Source: Citrus sinensis (lineage: Eukaryota > Streptophyta > Magnoliopsida > Sapindales > Rutaceae). From it: 64,000 nt of DNA. This document shows positions 45,001 through 56,140 of the stretch, in pieces. The notes under the pieces were generated by a model. That model had not been told where the DNA came from. It did no database searches and saw nothing but the letters and a program-made list of their open reading frames with translations. Within the stretch, counting starts at the first letter, position 1, and every line of letters starts with the position of its first letter. Location of the stretch: positions 2,976,001 through 3,040,000 of the forward strand of contig NC_068563.1 of NCBI RefSeq assembly GCF_022201045.2. Reading direction: 5' to 3'. The translations under genes were made by a program, and so were the position numbers.

Positions 45001-46011
45001 TATTAGCTAGTTCATACGATTCATAATTCTGTTATTCAAATCCACATCATGTATATGTATATTCTAAATTGCATTCAATTGGATAAAACAAATGGCTTTG
45101 CTAATTAGTTAGTCCAAATTCCCTGAACACTCACCTCAGAAAAGAAATTATATAGATCCAGGCAGATGGTTTGAGATAATTCATTATAAGTTCCAGGCAC
45201 CTATACGGTATGCTTTAATCCATTTTTCTATCAATACAGGAATTAAGCATAAGAAAGATTACAACAGAGATAACAGAAGTGCATGCCTCATTTAACAATT
45301 TCTGTAATTGATTCAATCAACAGACTTACGACTGTCTCCAAGTTTAAACCAATTATACAATTCTAATTAATAAAGTATTGCATTTTTAAAGTAAAACTAG
45401 CAACCCAACAAAACAGTAATTGCACTTTAACAATCAAAACAATCCCAAGGAAAGATCCCCACCAAGATGGCAACCAAAATTGGAATTTGCAGTGTTATCA
45501 ACACAAACTTCAAGCCTTAGGCATGCCCAATTAAAACTCTAGAATTGATTATTTTTACTACAATCCAGCACCTACAAGACTAATAAATAATAAACCTGAG
45601 AAAGCTCAAGAAATGAAGAACCGGGGTCAGTGAGGCGATCAATTCTTTCTCGAGGCAAAAGCTTGTTCCTGCTCCTGTTCCTCTTCACAGCCGATTCTCC
45701 ACCTCCACCAAGAACCTTAATCCCAACAAACCCCCAGCAAAGATCACATCAACACACGCCATTTCACTATAAAAATAGAAAAAGAGAAAAAGAAAATAAA
45801 GAGAGAGACAGAGAGAGAGGGGAATGTTTACTTTTTGGATGTGGGATTGGAGTTCAGAGACCAACCCTTGCATCACCTGGGAGTTTCTCACAAATGCCTC
45901 CGAGTTTCTGTCCACGGCATCAGGAAGGACAGACAGATGCAAGGCTCTTGTCCGAATGGAGTTTGCCTTCAGAACTGAAGCCGCTGTTCTCCTCACTAAA
46001 GCGCCCAGCAT
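42077..46011 (-). CDS. MCCB: 3-methylcrotonyl-CoA carboxylase beta (non-biotinylated) subunit, mitochondrial
   Basis: The carboxyltransferase subunit of biotin-dependent MCC, which converts 3-methylcrotonyl-CoA to 3-methylglutaconyl-CoA in mitochondrial leucine breakdown. I place ten coding exons: 45832-46011, 45596-45715, 44278-44712, 43968-44058, 43606-43847, 43351-43515, 43027-43101, 42800-42931, 42349-42405 and 42077-42280. All junctions are GT..AG, giving 566 residues. It starts with an Arg/Ser/Ala-rich mitochondrial presequence. CT-domain blocks include [40 protein letters not shown] and [16 protein letters not shown]. The length is close to the Arabidopsis protein (587). Intron 5 (43516-43605) is only 90 nt, free of stops and in phase. 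The gene is divergent from DJ1C, as At4g34030 is to At4g34020. Confidence 0.94.
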
Positions 46012-46161
46012 TTTGACACCCGTGTTTTATCCGACTCCTCTGTTTTCTCACAGTTTGGTTCGGTTAGCTTCACTCTTATCGCCTTGCTTGCCGCCGCTGC
46101 TTGCTTGTGTGTAATTCATATCCTCCTTTCGAAATTTTTAATATCTATTATTAATTTGTGA

Positions 46162-46209
46162 AAATAAATAAATAAATAAATAAATATATATATATATATA
46201 TATATATAT
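46162..46209. repeat. Compound microsatellite (AAAT)n(AT)n
   Basis: About six AAAT units are followed by about thirteen AT units, just upstream of MCCB. It is likely to be variable in length. Confidence 0.95.
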
Positions 46210-46816
46210 GACTTTTGCCTGTGATGGGCTGATAATAGCTCGAGATTGGAGTTAGAATAGAACCAAGATAATACATCCAGTAGTACAGCTTTGTCTGTAT
46301 ATTCATACATTTACGCGGAAAAAAAAAAAAAAAGAATAAGAAAAGGGCCTTCCTTGTACAGGAAATTTACAACCACTCGTATAAATAGTAATACGTGGGG
46401 TTTCACGTACTGATAATGTGAGTAGTTGTAAATTATATTACATGTAACTTAAGATTTACCTAATGATAAATAATTACTTCAAATACAATAATTCAGGTAA
46501 TTACAAACCTAAGTTTACTACATAAACTTATGACATGTAAATTACACGTAGAGGTGAGGTGACAATATTGGTGTTCTTATCGTTCAAATTTAATTCAACC
46601 TAAATTCAATATGTTTATAAATCATGTCATGTTAAATTGTTAAATGTTATGTTACCCCTTTAATAATGTGAGTTTAATATTTTAAAAGAAAATTCACTTT
46701 TTTAGTGTGTTGTTGTCTAAAACTAAGATATTTGTTCACATCCTATTCAAAAAATTTTAATTAATTTTATATAAAATATGATAAGCTTAACATAAATTTT
46801 TATTAGATAAAAAAAA

Positions 46817-48142
46817 AAGCAATTATTCACCGACCACCTATTTTTTCGAATTTTTTTAAAAATACACATATCTTATTTTTTTGGCCGAACTCTACCTAAA
46901 AATGTATTTTCTTGTCTTAACTTTGTTACTAGAATTAACAAAATATTGGTCAAATGATTTTTTTACCCACAAATATAAAATTATTATTTTACCCTAAATA
47001 AATGCCAAAAAATAAATAAATAAGAAAAAAATTAAAAAACACTAATAAATTGAAAGAGCTTAAGTGTGATTAGATATAATTAAATTCAACATTAATCAAT
47101 ATCCAGCCGGTAATTATTGTAAAACATTAAACATAAAACTACTTCAATTAAATAATGATAAGGATTAAAATTTAAAAAGCTTAAGCTTAATCATTATCAT
47201 CTAAATCAACACCCTTAAAAGCTCATACTCATTCCTGGCTGCTTCCTCCTCCTCGGGCATGAAATTATTTTCAATCCGAAAAAACTTCCTGATGTACTCG
47301 ACACTCTTATTCTTGATCCTGTTGGCCAAAGTCTCTGTCAAATAATCCAACATCTCTGTGATATTCAAATAATTCGCCACCAATAACATCTCTTTCAACT
47401 CATCATTACTCTTGCCCTTCCCAAACTCCTAGTTGAACGTCTTCACCCCCTGTTTCGGTGACATTTTCTTTCGAAACTCCATGGGCCTTACAAAATTTGA
47501 TTGTGTACGGCAGCTACGGCACCACCATGTCCTCTGATGTGCCATCGCTCGTCGAAGAATGATCACAATCTCGAACACCCTTGCTCTTCCACCTTGAATA
47601 ATTGTTGTCCATCATCTTTAGAGATATTTTCTTCGTTTCCTGAGCGGAGCAAGAGGAGGATGTTTCCCAAAATTTATTACAAATCAACTTAACCCATATT
47701 CTAGGGTTTCTAAGAACAATGATTAACAACAATTACCATACAAATCGAAATGTATAAGCTTGATAGCAAATAAATTTGGACAAAAAATGGCGTGCTTTTG
47801 GAGAAACAATGGCTGGATTTTAAAGGTCCTCAAGCACTTCACAAACATGAATTTTGATGAAAATTAGAAAAACAATGGCGTGCTTTTGGTTACTTGCTGG
47901 AGGCAATGATGTGCTTTTGACTTTTTTTTTTAAGTTCAACCATTAAACGATGTCATTTATTTGTTGTTTGGGTGAAATAACAATTTTTTTCCCGTGACAT
48001 CAGCAAAGTTTTAACAGAGTTATGACAATAATGGATGTGTGCAAGAAAATGCATCTTTGGGTGGAATTCAACTAAAAAAAAATTAAAATATATAAATTTT
48101 TTTAAAATTTTGAAAAAACAGTTGTTGGGTAGATAATTTTCC
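46817..48142. mobile_element. Mutator-like non-autonomous element with captured SKP1-like gene (Pack-MULE type)
   Basis: The ends form diverged inverted repeats of about 95 bp. The left arm (46817-46912) contains 'ttattcaccgaccacct' and, at its inner end, 'aaatgtattttcttg'. The reverse complement of the right arm (48045-48142) contains 'ttatctacccaacaact' and 'aaagatgcattttcttg'. A 9-bp flanking repeat 'taaaaaaaa' (46808-46816 and 48143-48151) has the size expected of Mutator-like elements but is low-complexity. No transposase is present. The interior holds a decayed SKP1-like gene. The right end lies 163 bp before the DJ1C start codon. Confidence 0.6.
47201..47660 (-). pseudogene. SKP1-like (ASK) pseudogene fragment
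   Basis: The minus strand shows a degraded plant SKP1: KKISLKMMDNN near the start (about 47640), DMVVP, LPYTIKFCKAH, then ANYLNITEMLDYLTETLANRI, KNKSVEYIRKFFRIENNF and MPEEEEAARNEYE at the end. An in-frame TAG follows DMVVP. A further stop and a frame change lie before the ANYLNI block (about 47400-47430), and the middle is shortened. SKP1 proteins link F-box proteins to cullin 1 in SCF ubiquitin ligases; this copy cannot do so. It lies wholly between the arms of the Mutator-like element. Confidence 0.75.
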
Positions 48143-48203
48143 TAAAAAAAATTAATATTGTATGATTAATCAAATCAAATCTCGCATTGCATGTTTCGGG
48201 ATC

Positions 48204-48217
48204 AAACGGCGTCGTTT
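48204..48217. promoter_or_regulatory. AAACGGCGTCGTTT near-palindrome in the DJ1C promoter
   Basis: A near-palindromic motif of a kind common in plant proximal promoters. It lies about 90 bp before the DJ1C ATG, between the transposon end and the coding region, so it may be part of the remaining core promoter. Confidence 0.35.
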
Positions 48218-48304
48218 AAAGCAGGCAAGGCCCAAGAACTAAACAAAAGCCGGATAAGAAGATACAAGAGATTTTGGTAGAACTGCAATTTGGAAAAAAC
48301 TTCA

Positions 48305-51300
48305 ATGGAGTCTGTGTCAGTGACGGTGTCATCTTTTATTTCTCCAAGTTTTGCTCTCAACGTATGCCCTTTGAAGCTCTCTCCTGTATTCTCTCTGCCT
48401 TCTTTTTCATCATTTGTTTCCAATGCTTCTGTTGCCGCTGCTTCCCCACAGCCTAAAAATAGTGCACCCACCAGGAGACGCTCTTCTAAACCCACCAAAA
48501 ACCTCACTTTAACAACACCCACAACACCAGAAGCAACTAACTCCGCTGTCCCTCCTAAAAAGGTTCTTTCTTTTTTTTTAACAGTCAAATACTACGCATG
48601 TCTCCTTTTCTGCTTAAACCCTGTACCCTTTTTCTATGAACGCTCATTTTGATTTAAAAATAAAATTAAAAATTAGCTTAAAGTTTCTATCTTGGATTCA
48701 TTTCTTATACATTTTCTTGCAACTAAATGGAGGCTAAGGGATTGATAACTTTGCTGTCTGTGGGTTTTTGTTTGTGCAGGTTTTAGTTCCAGTTGGGTTT
48801 GGTACCGAAGAAATGGAAGCTGTGATTATAGTCGACGTTTTGCGTCGAGCTGGTGCACAAGTGACTATGGCATCAGTGGAGCCGCAGCTTGAGGTTGAGG
48901 CTTCGAGTGGTACTAGATTGGTGGCTGATACCTCCATATCTAACTGTAGTCACCAAGTTTTTGATCTCATTGCTTTGCCGGTTAGTTCTTTAATAAGCAA
49001 GGTTACATATTGGCTTAAATTCATGCCCATTTCTGAATAATTACTAAATTGTTAGATGCATTAGGAAATCCATGATATTTTGATAACTTTAGAGTGGTTA
49101 GTCAATTTAGTGACTTGGCAGTTGGCATGACAAGTTCTATTTGCTTTGGTAGCGGAGAGTAATATTAGTACTCTAAGGGTCACTGACCTTTGTGGCAAAG
49201 ACAAGGAAGTGGGAATCAGGTGGTGGGGGTTTTGCTTGAATACAAACTGTTCTGTGAACAAGGGCATGATCTGCTCAAAATATTAATATTAAAATGTTAA
49301 ATTTTCACACTCTGAAATGAACTGGCAAACTATTTTATTTGTACAATATATTGTGAGTGATTGATATTATTAACTGAATTTCTACTGATGCATGAAAAAT
49401 ATTGTTATCCTAATTATAAGCTCCTATGTCAAACGTTACTTCCAAAGTTAGAGGGGCATATAGTATGGATGAACATTTAGATTTGGGTAATAAGAGTATT
49501 AAAAAATGATTGAGATGGAATGCTCTCAAATCTCAATTGAAGCAACAAAAGATGCCTTCTTTTTTTTTTCCCTGAATTGTTATTATTTCTTGGAAGTTGG
49601 TATGAAAATGTAATTTACATTTGATTAATCTCACTTGCACGCTTTAAGGGAGGAATGCCTGGATCAGTACGGTTAAGAGATTGTGAAATTCTCAAGAAAA
49701 TTACAAGCAAACAAGCGGAGGAAAAAAGGCTTTATGGTGCTATATGTGCTGCTCCAGCAGTCACACTTCTGCCATGGGGCCTTCTGAGAAGAAAGCAGGT
49801 GGACCACTGGTTTTGTTAAATTTCAATGAATGTGAAGATTCTATATTTTTCATGGCTAAACTTGATGTAGTTTGTCATGCAAGATAACTTGCCACCCAGC
49901 ATTCACAGATAAGCTTCCAACATTCTGGGCTGTAAAATCAAATATCCATGTTTCCGGAGAGGTTACAACAAGCCGTGGTCCTGGAACTTCTTTTGAATTT
50001 GCTTTGTGCTTGGTAGAACAGCTGTTTGGAGAGTCTGTTGCCAAGGAGATTGGAGAATTATTGGTTAGGCCTATAACTTTACTGTTGAAAAACATTGATT
50101 GCTTGTTTATAATTATCATCTAGAACTAGGAATCATTTGTGTTTTCTTTCCTAACAATTTTTTTTTCTCATACTCTTTTTAAAGCCCATATTCTTTCTTT
50201 TTTATAATTATGTTTCTTTTTATTATATGTTTTATTGCCAGTAAGCATAAATTTTATTCTTTTATGCTAGCTGATGCATAATGCTGATGATTCTCTCAAA
50301 AAGGAAGAATTCAATGAAGTTGAATGGTTCTTTGACTGCATGCCTCGCGTAAGTGACTTCACTTGCAGCTTAAGTAAATAATTGTTATTTGTTTGATCAA
50401 TAGACAAGCAGCTTGTCTAGTTATCAGCTCTTAGTTTTATTTTGAATGCATCCGTTGATTGAAAAGAACAATACTCAAATCCTTCATTTGCTTGTCACTT
50501 TCATTTTTACGATCTCCGTCCAGGCATCATTTACCTTCCAAAAATAGTCTCTTGGTCCATAATGGTGCTAGATCCTAGAAATATACTGAAACCACCCTCC
50601 CCGGAAAATTAGTTAGTCAGAAGGTGATGATTGTTAATAATTACTTCTTTACTAGTTAGCTATTAGTCTGTATCTGTACGCAACATTCATAGCTTTCTCA
50701 CCTTCTACCTTATTTTTCCTACTTGTATAACATTCAAACGCAATTATATTTCTGTGGTTAGGAAGAGGAACTTTTGACTAGCAGCTGTCTGTGTTTTCTA
50801 ATCTCCCATAATTATCAGATAATGAACTTACCGAGCGATGTAACGTGCCGTTTAAGAGCCAGAAAACAAAAACTAAGAATTTCCTGGCCTCTGAAAATTA
50901 TTTTCTGTTAAAATCCATGTTTTTAAAATATGGTTATGGCTGCTTACAACTAGTTCTCTTTGGACACCTACCTTCTAGCTGTGTTGCACTTTATTGAACC
51001 TCAGAAATGTTATAATAGGTGATGAGTCAAATATTTTTCAAATTTTGTAATCTATCAAGTCCTCCAAATATTTTTTCAAATTTATTATCTATCAAGTCCT
51101 CTTTGTTGAAAATTTTTTATCTGCAAATACTTGTTTCAGTTTCCTGTTTTCTTGCCTGCAACTACATATGGAGTTTTTTTACAACTTGATTATTTTTTGT
51201 ATTATGCACTACAAATGTACTGCCCCTCCTTCCTGAGTTCCCTTATCTTTGAAGTAGGGCCAGTTTGACACCTACAACCAAGCTATATGTTTTACAACCC

Positions 51301-52232
51301 TTATATTTTGCCTTGAGATGTTTTCCATCGTTCATATGTCGTGCAGGTTCTGATTCCAATTGCAAATGGTTCTGAAGAGATTGAAATAGTGACTATTGTG
51401 GATATTTTGAGGCGAGCAAAAGTGGATGTTGTGGTTGCTTCAGTTGAAAGATCCACACAGATTGTGGCATCTCAAGGCATAAAAATTATTGCTGATAAAT
51501 CAATTAGTGATGCTGCTGAGTCAGTGTATGATTTAATCATTCTTCCGGTGAGTCAAACAAAATATTAGTACTAGCATTTCCTCATGCTCTCTTTCTTAAT
51601 TGAAGTATCAGGATCTAGAGATTTTCAAAAGGATTTTAGTGCCTGCTTTAGTTCTTATATTTCAGTTTGTCATAATAGAAACTATATATTTGGGTAGCTT
51701 GAAAACAGAATAAAATATCAGAAATTATAATGTCAGTTTATTACTTTTGGCCTCATCCTATGTTACTTTTGAAGAGTTTTGACTAGCATCCAACTTTCAG
51801 GGAGGGGTTGCTGGGGCTGAAAGGCTGCAGAAATCTAGGATTTTGAAGAAGCTGCTCAAAGAACAAAAAGTAGCTGGAAGAATATACGGAGCAGTTTGTT
51901 CTTCACCAATAGTCCTCCATAAACATGGTTTACTGAAGGTAAAGTATAATAATCCTGTATCTTCCTTCCAAAAAAAATTACTTTTACGTTGAAGCTCATG
52001 CTTCGTCTGGCAAATACAGGCGAAGAAAGCCACGGCTCATCCCTCGGTCATTGGCAAGCTGACCAATGAAGTAGTAAATGGCACCAAAGTAGTTGTTGAT
52101 GGAAAAGTGATCACAAGTAGGGGCCTTGCAAATGTTATAGACTTTGCCTTGGCTATTGTTAGCAAGTTTTTTGGTCATGCAAGGACAAGAAGTGTTGCAG
52201 AGGGCCTAGTTTTTGAGTACCCCAGGAGCTAG
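48305..52232 (+). CDS. DJ1C: DJ-1/PfpI tandem-domain protein, chloroplastic (DJ1C-like)
   Basis: Eight coding exons: 48305-48562, 48780-48980, 49649-49798, 49884-50063, 50271-50348, 51347-51547, 51801-51938 and 52020-52232, all GT..AG and phase 0, giving 472 residues, the length I recall for Arabidopsis DJ1C (At4g34020). That protein is required for chloroplast development; its biochemical activity is not established. Residues 1-86 are a Ser/Thr/Pro-rich transit peptide. Domain 1 (about 87-289) has GTEEMEAV and the nucleophile-elbow Cys186 (GAICAAP). Domain 2 (290-472) has GSEEIEIV and Cys389 (GAVCSSP). Exons 2 and 6 are both exactly 67 codons and the two cysteines sit at the same exon position, which shows an old internal duplication. 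The ATG at 48305 is the first in frame; the codon 15 bases upstream is TTG. Confidence 0.95.
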
Positions 52233-52569
52233 GGAGATCTACTGTTTATTCCTAGTGGAGGAAAGCAAGTGTTCAAGCTGCCGTATCTAATAAATAACAA
52301 AGTTTCCTAACTTGAATCAGCCAGTGAAAAGATCAAATCTTCTACAGGCATGCAGTCGTGTTCAATTTCCAAACACTCATCTACAGAGTGCTGTTTCCTT
52401 GTACCAAAAAGCACAGAAAAGTCATAATCATTTGCCTGCAAGCCCAGATCTATTGCTCATGCTCATTGGTTAATGCCATTTCTAAGAGAATGCTGCCATT
52501 AGCATCTTCAAGGTTTGCCGCAAGACGTTGACAATATCCATCAGGGAAGCTTTTATTGATGATTCAAGG

Positions 52570-55135
52570 GTTGAGTTACAGAGCTATATGAATGAAATCA
52601 GAGAGAACAAGATTACACTCTCTCTCTCCAATTTCTCTCTAAAACTATCTAGCAAACTGCACGAAAACTCAAGCTTATAAACCAGCTTCATATGAGCTTT
52701 AACAACCGAGAAAGCACAGGTGCTTGACACGTATACAAGAGGCCATTGTAGTGAACTCGGCTTCATTTAAGTGATCACGTTGTCACGGAAGTACGGAACG
52801 CTCAAATTTACTCATCCGATGGCAACGGGCTTGCTCGCGTGACAGCTGGAAATCAGTTTAAGCCAAAATGCTTTCATTGATGTCGTTTAAGGCATTAATA
52901 GTATTGTGCTTGTATGCATTTACCACATGAATAACAATTCTCCACTTTGAATCAAACCTCTTGCAACTAATTCATTCACCAAAACAAGCATATGAGGAAC
53001 TGCATACACCAAATAAGTCCGGACATTTCTTGAACTTAGCTACTGGGACAACTTTTGTGAGCATGTTAGCGGGATGATCAATCAATGTGTATTTTAACCA
53101 TCCTAATCATCCCTTTTGAAACCTCATTTTTAATAAGCTTTTCGGGAAATTTCCAAACGAACAATTTAATGGAGCTTAATATCAATATGCTTTGTCTTCT
53201 CATGGTGAGTAGAATTCTTGCACAAATGCAGTGCACTGGAGCTGTCACAGAAGATTACTTTCCAGTTGATTAGGCAGCCATTAAGCATGAACATATAACC
53301 TCTAAAAAACCTCATCTCTTGCATCATCAGAATCTTCATAACCTCACAAGCCATTTACAGCTCTATCTTTCCTTCCATACAGCAATCCAAGTCTCAGAGT
53401 CCCCCAGAGATACCTAAGTATCCACTCAACTCCCTTCCAATGTTCTTTGCTTGGTAATGCCATGTATCTATTGACAACACTTCCAATATGTGAGATGTCA
53501 GGCCTTGCAGTATTATGGCATACATTAGACAACCAACATCATTTGTATATAGAGTATGTAACATCTCAAGCTTTTCATCTTCTGTCTTAGGATAGTAAAG
53601 GTTGCAAAGCCTGAAATGAGCTCAATGGAACTTGAACATGCTTTAAATCTTCCATATTAGAGGTCTCTAATATCTTCTGTATATATTCCTATCGAGACAA
53701 AAAAATTGAGCCTTCACTTATTGTCCTGATGATATAAATTGCCAATATCTTCTTTGCACCTCCTAAATCCTTCATATCAAAAGCAATACCAAGGAGTGTC
53801 TTCAAAGCATCAATTTTAAACATTTCTTTGCAAGCAATAAATATGTCATCTACATATAAAAGTAGATATGTGTGCTTATTTAGGTCCAATTGTTTGAAAT
53901 ATATACAACAATTATAGCTACACTTTTTAAATCGCTATATAACCATGAATTCATCAAATTTGAGATATCACTACCTAGGGGATTGCTTCAAGCCAAAGAA
54001 GGATTTTTTTAGCAAACATACATGATTCTGTCTGCCTGGAGCTTCATTACCTTCAGGTTGAATTATGAAGATTTTCTCTCAAAGTTCTTCATATAAAAAC
54101 TACTGTCAAAGCCAACAATACTCTTATTGATGCATGTCTTGCAACAGGTGAAAAAATTTCCTTGAAATCAACCCCCTGTTTCTGAGTAAATCCTTTAGCA
54201 ACCAATCTTGCTTTGAATCTTCTTAGTTCTACCACAGTGATACACTTTTTGATTATGTATATCCATTTGCAATTAACAATCCTACTATTTTCAGACCTTT
54301 TAACCAACTCCTAAGTACAGTACTTGCGTAAAGATTTCATCACCCCATTCATTGCCTTTTTTCACTCATTTACATATTGATAGTTGACAGCATCTTTGAA
54401 GCTTTTTGGTTCTTCAGCATCTATTTCATGTGTAGAGTGGAAAGTAAATGCAATCAAATTAGTATAATTATGCCTTTTAGGTGCTCTAATCCATCTTTTC
54501 TATCTGCCTCTAGTTAATTGATAGTCTTAAGTTTAAATTTGAGCTAAAGTATCATCTTGAAGTGTTATATATTTGCTTGCATTTTCACCAAATTCATTTG
54601 ATTCGTATCATTTGAATTGCTCTTTGAAGATGACTCCACCTCAAACTGTACATCAAGAACTTGACTAACTTGCTTGTTTTTGTCACTATGAAACTTGGCA
54701 ACCATTTTTTCTTCATTGAATATTATATCTCTATTGATTATGCACCTTGGTGGAGACAAATCAGTGCACCAAAGTTTATACCCATTGGTTCCATCAAGAT
54801 ATCCAATGAAGATACATTTTAAAGCCCTTGGAGCTAATTTTTCTTGACTTATAAGAGCACGAGCCTAACATCCAAACACCTTTAGGTCTCATAATTGGCT
54901 AGTTTTCCAAATCAAAGCTCAAATAGAGTTTTAAACTCAATAGTAGTGGAAAGTTCAAGTTCACCAGATAACAAGTTGTGTTGGGAGTTTCAACTCAAGT
55001 TTTTGAGTAGTTTAGCTTATATCAAAATATACACCTCACCTTATGTGAGTCATTCTCATTGACAGCTGCAAATCAGTTAAAGCCGAAACGCTTTCAATGA
55101 TGCCGTTTAAGACATTAAGAGTATCGTACCTCTCA
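52570..55135 (-). mobile_element. Broken Ty1/copia retrotransposon
   Basis: A fossil on the minus strand. Recognisable parts, right to left, are a gag-pol linker-like stretch (near 54.7 kb), reverse transcriptase pieces (about 53.7-54.3 kb, including the YVDD block) and RNase H (about 53.2-53.5 kb). Sequence at about 52835-52915 (cagctggaaatcag and onward) recurs at 55055-55130 and probably marks LTR remains, the right one truncated. The element is heavily broken, with many interruptions, and looks older than the Tat-type element. Confidence 0.85.
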
Positions 55136-56140
55136 CGTGTCTTCATTAAACTATTTTGAAAACGATGCTGTTTTGCTTGTAAGGTGCCGTACTCACCACG
55201 TAAGTAATACATCTGAATACAAATATACCATGTGTTAGGATATTATTGTCCAGTTTGATATATGGCCTTCTGTAATTGGTTTTATCACAAACCCTTGGGA
55301 GGACTTTTCTTACCCATTTTAGCGGCGACTTCACAGGGGTCAAGGCTTGACGTTTTAAGCTCCGCAATTATTGTTCCTTTCATTTGGACTTATACACCTC
55401 AAGTGTCTGGGGAACTCCCATTTTCTCAGATTTAAAAATATATGCTAGTAAATTGAAGAACGCCCCAGAAATGCACGTACCTCTTAGATTACATCCTAAA
55501 GTTGAAAAATGAAAATCCGAAATGACACGTCTATAACACCGGCTAAAACAGAAAATCTGATTACCAAAGCTTATTATTCATAGTAGTAGTTAAATAGTCC
55601 ATATACAACATGGTAAATTAAGGTAATTCCAGAACTTTCCAGATGCAGATAATGAATCAGCCTTTCAGAGATTTTCTTGAGTGGCAGGCAGACAAACAAA
55701 AAAAATAGACTGGACAAAACCGAAAAATAAATAGACGGGACAGCTTCCCATGTGATGACCTAAGCTTGGAACATAAGAAATGCAAATAGATGCTATATTA
55801 TTGAAAGTTCAACTCCAAAGAGAAGGTTAGAGACTAACCAAGTCTGCAAGTAGCCGGTAAAAACACACTTAAAAGCGTACATTCTGCTTAACCATCCTAC
55901 AATACTTCTCTGTTCAAACCAGAAGCAAACAGAAGTCTTACAGATTAGACGTTTGGTCCACAGTATAAAACTAATTTCGGTTAATAATTTACAACACTTG
56001 GTATCTATACATGCAGCTGCCTACACTCCATGGTATGAGAAATAGATCAAAGATGTGCACACCAATCCTCGTACCATATCAACAGCCAAGATTGCATTTT
56101 CAAACAAACTTTCTATTATCAGCAGCTCAACTGGTTGACT
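55136..56140. other. Spacer with ABF 3'UTR
   Basis: No further gene was recognised. The right part, up to 56140, should be the 3'UTR of the bZIP gene. Confidence 0.5.

Noticed and set aside
45630-46114. Plus-strand proteins opposite MCCB exon 1
   Set aside because: Shadow frames of the well-supported MCCB first exons.
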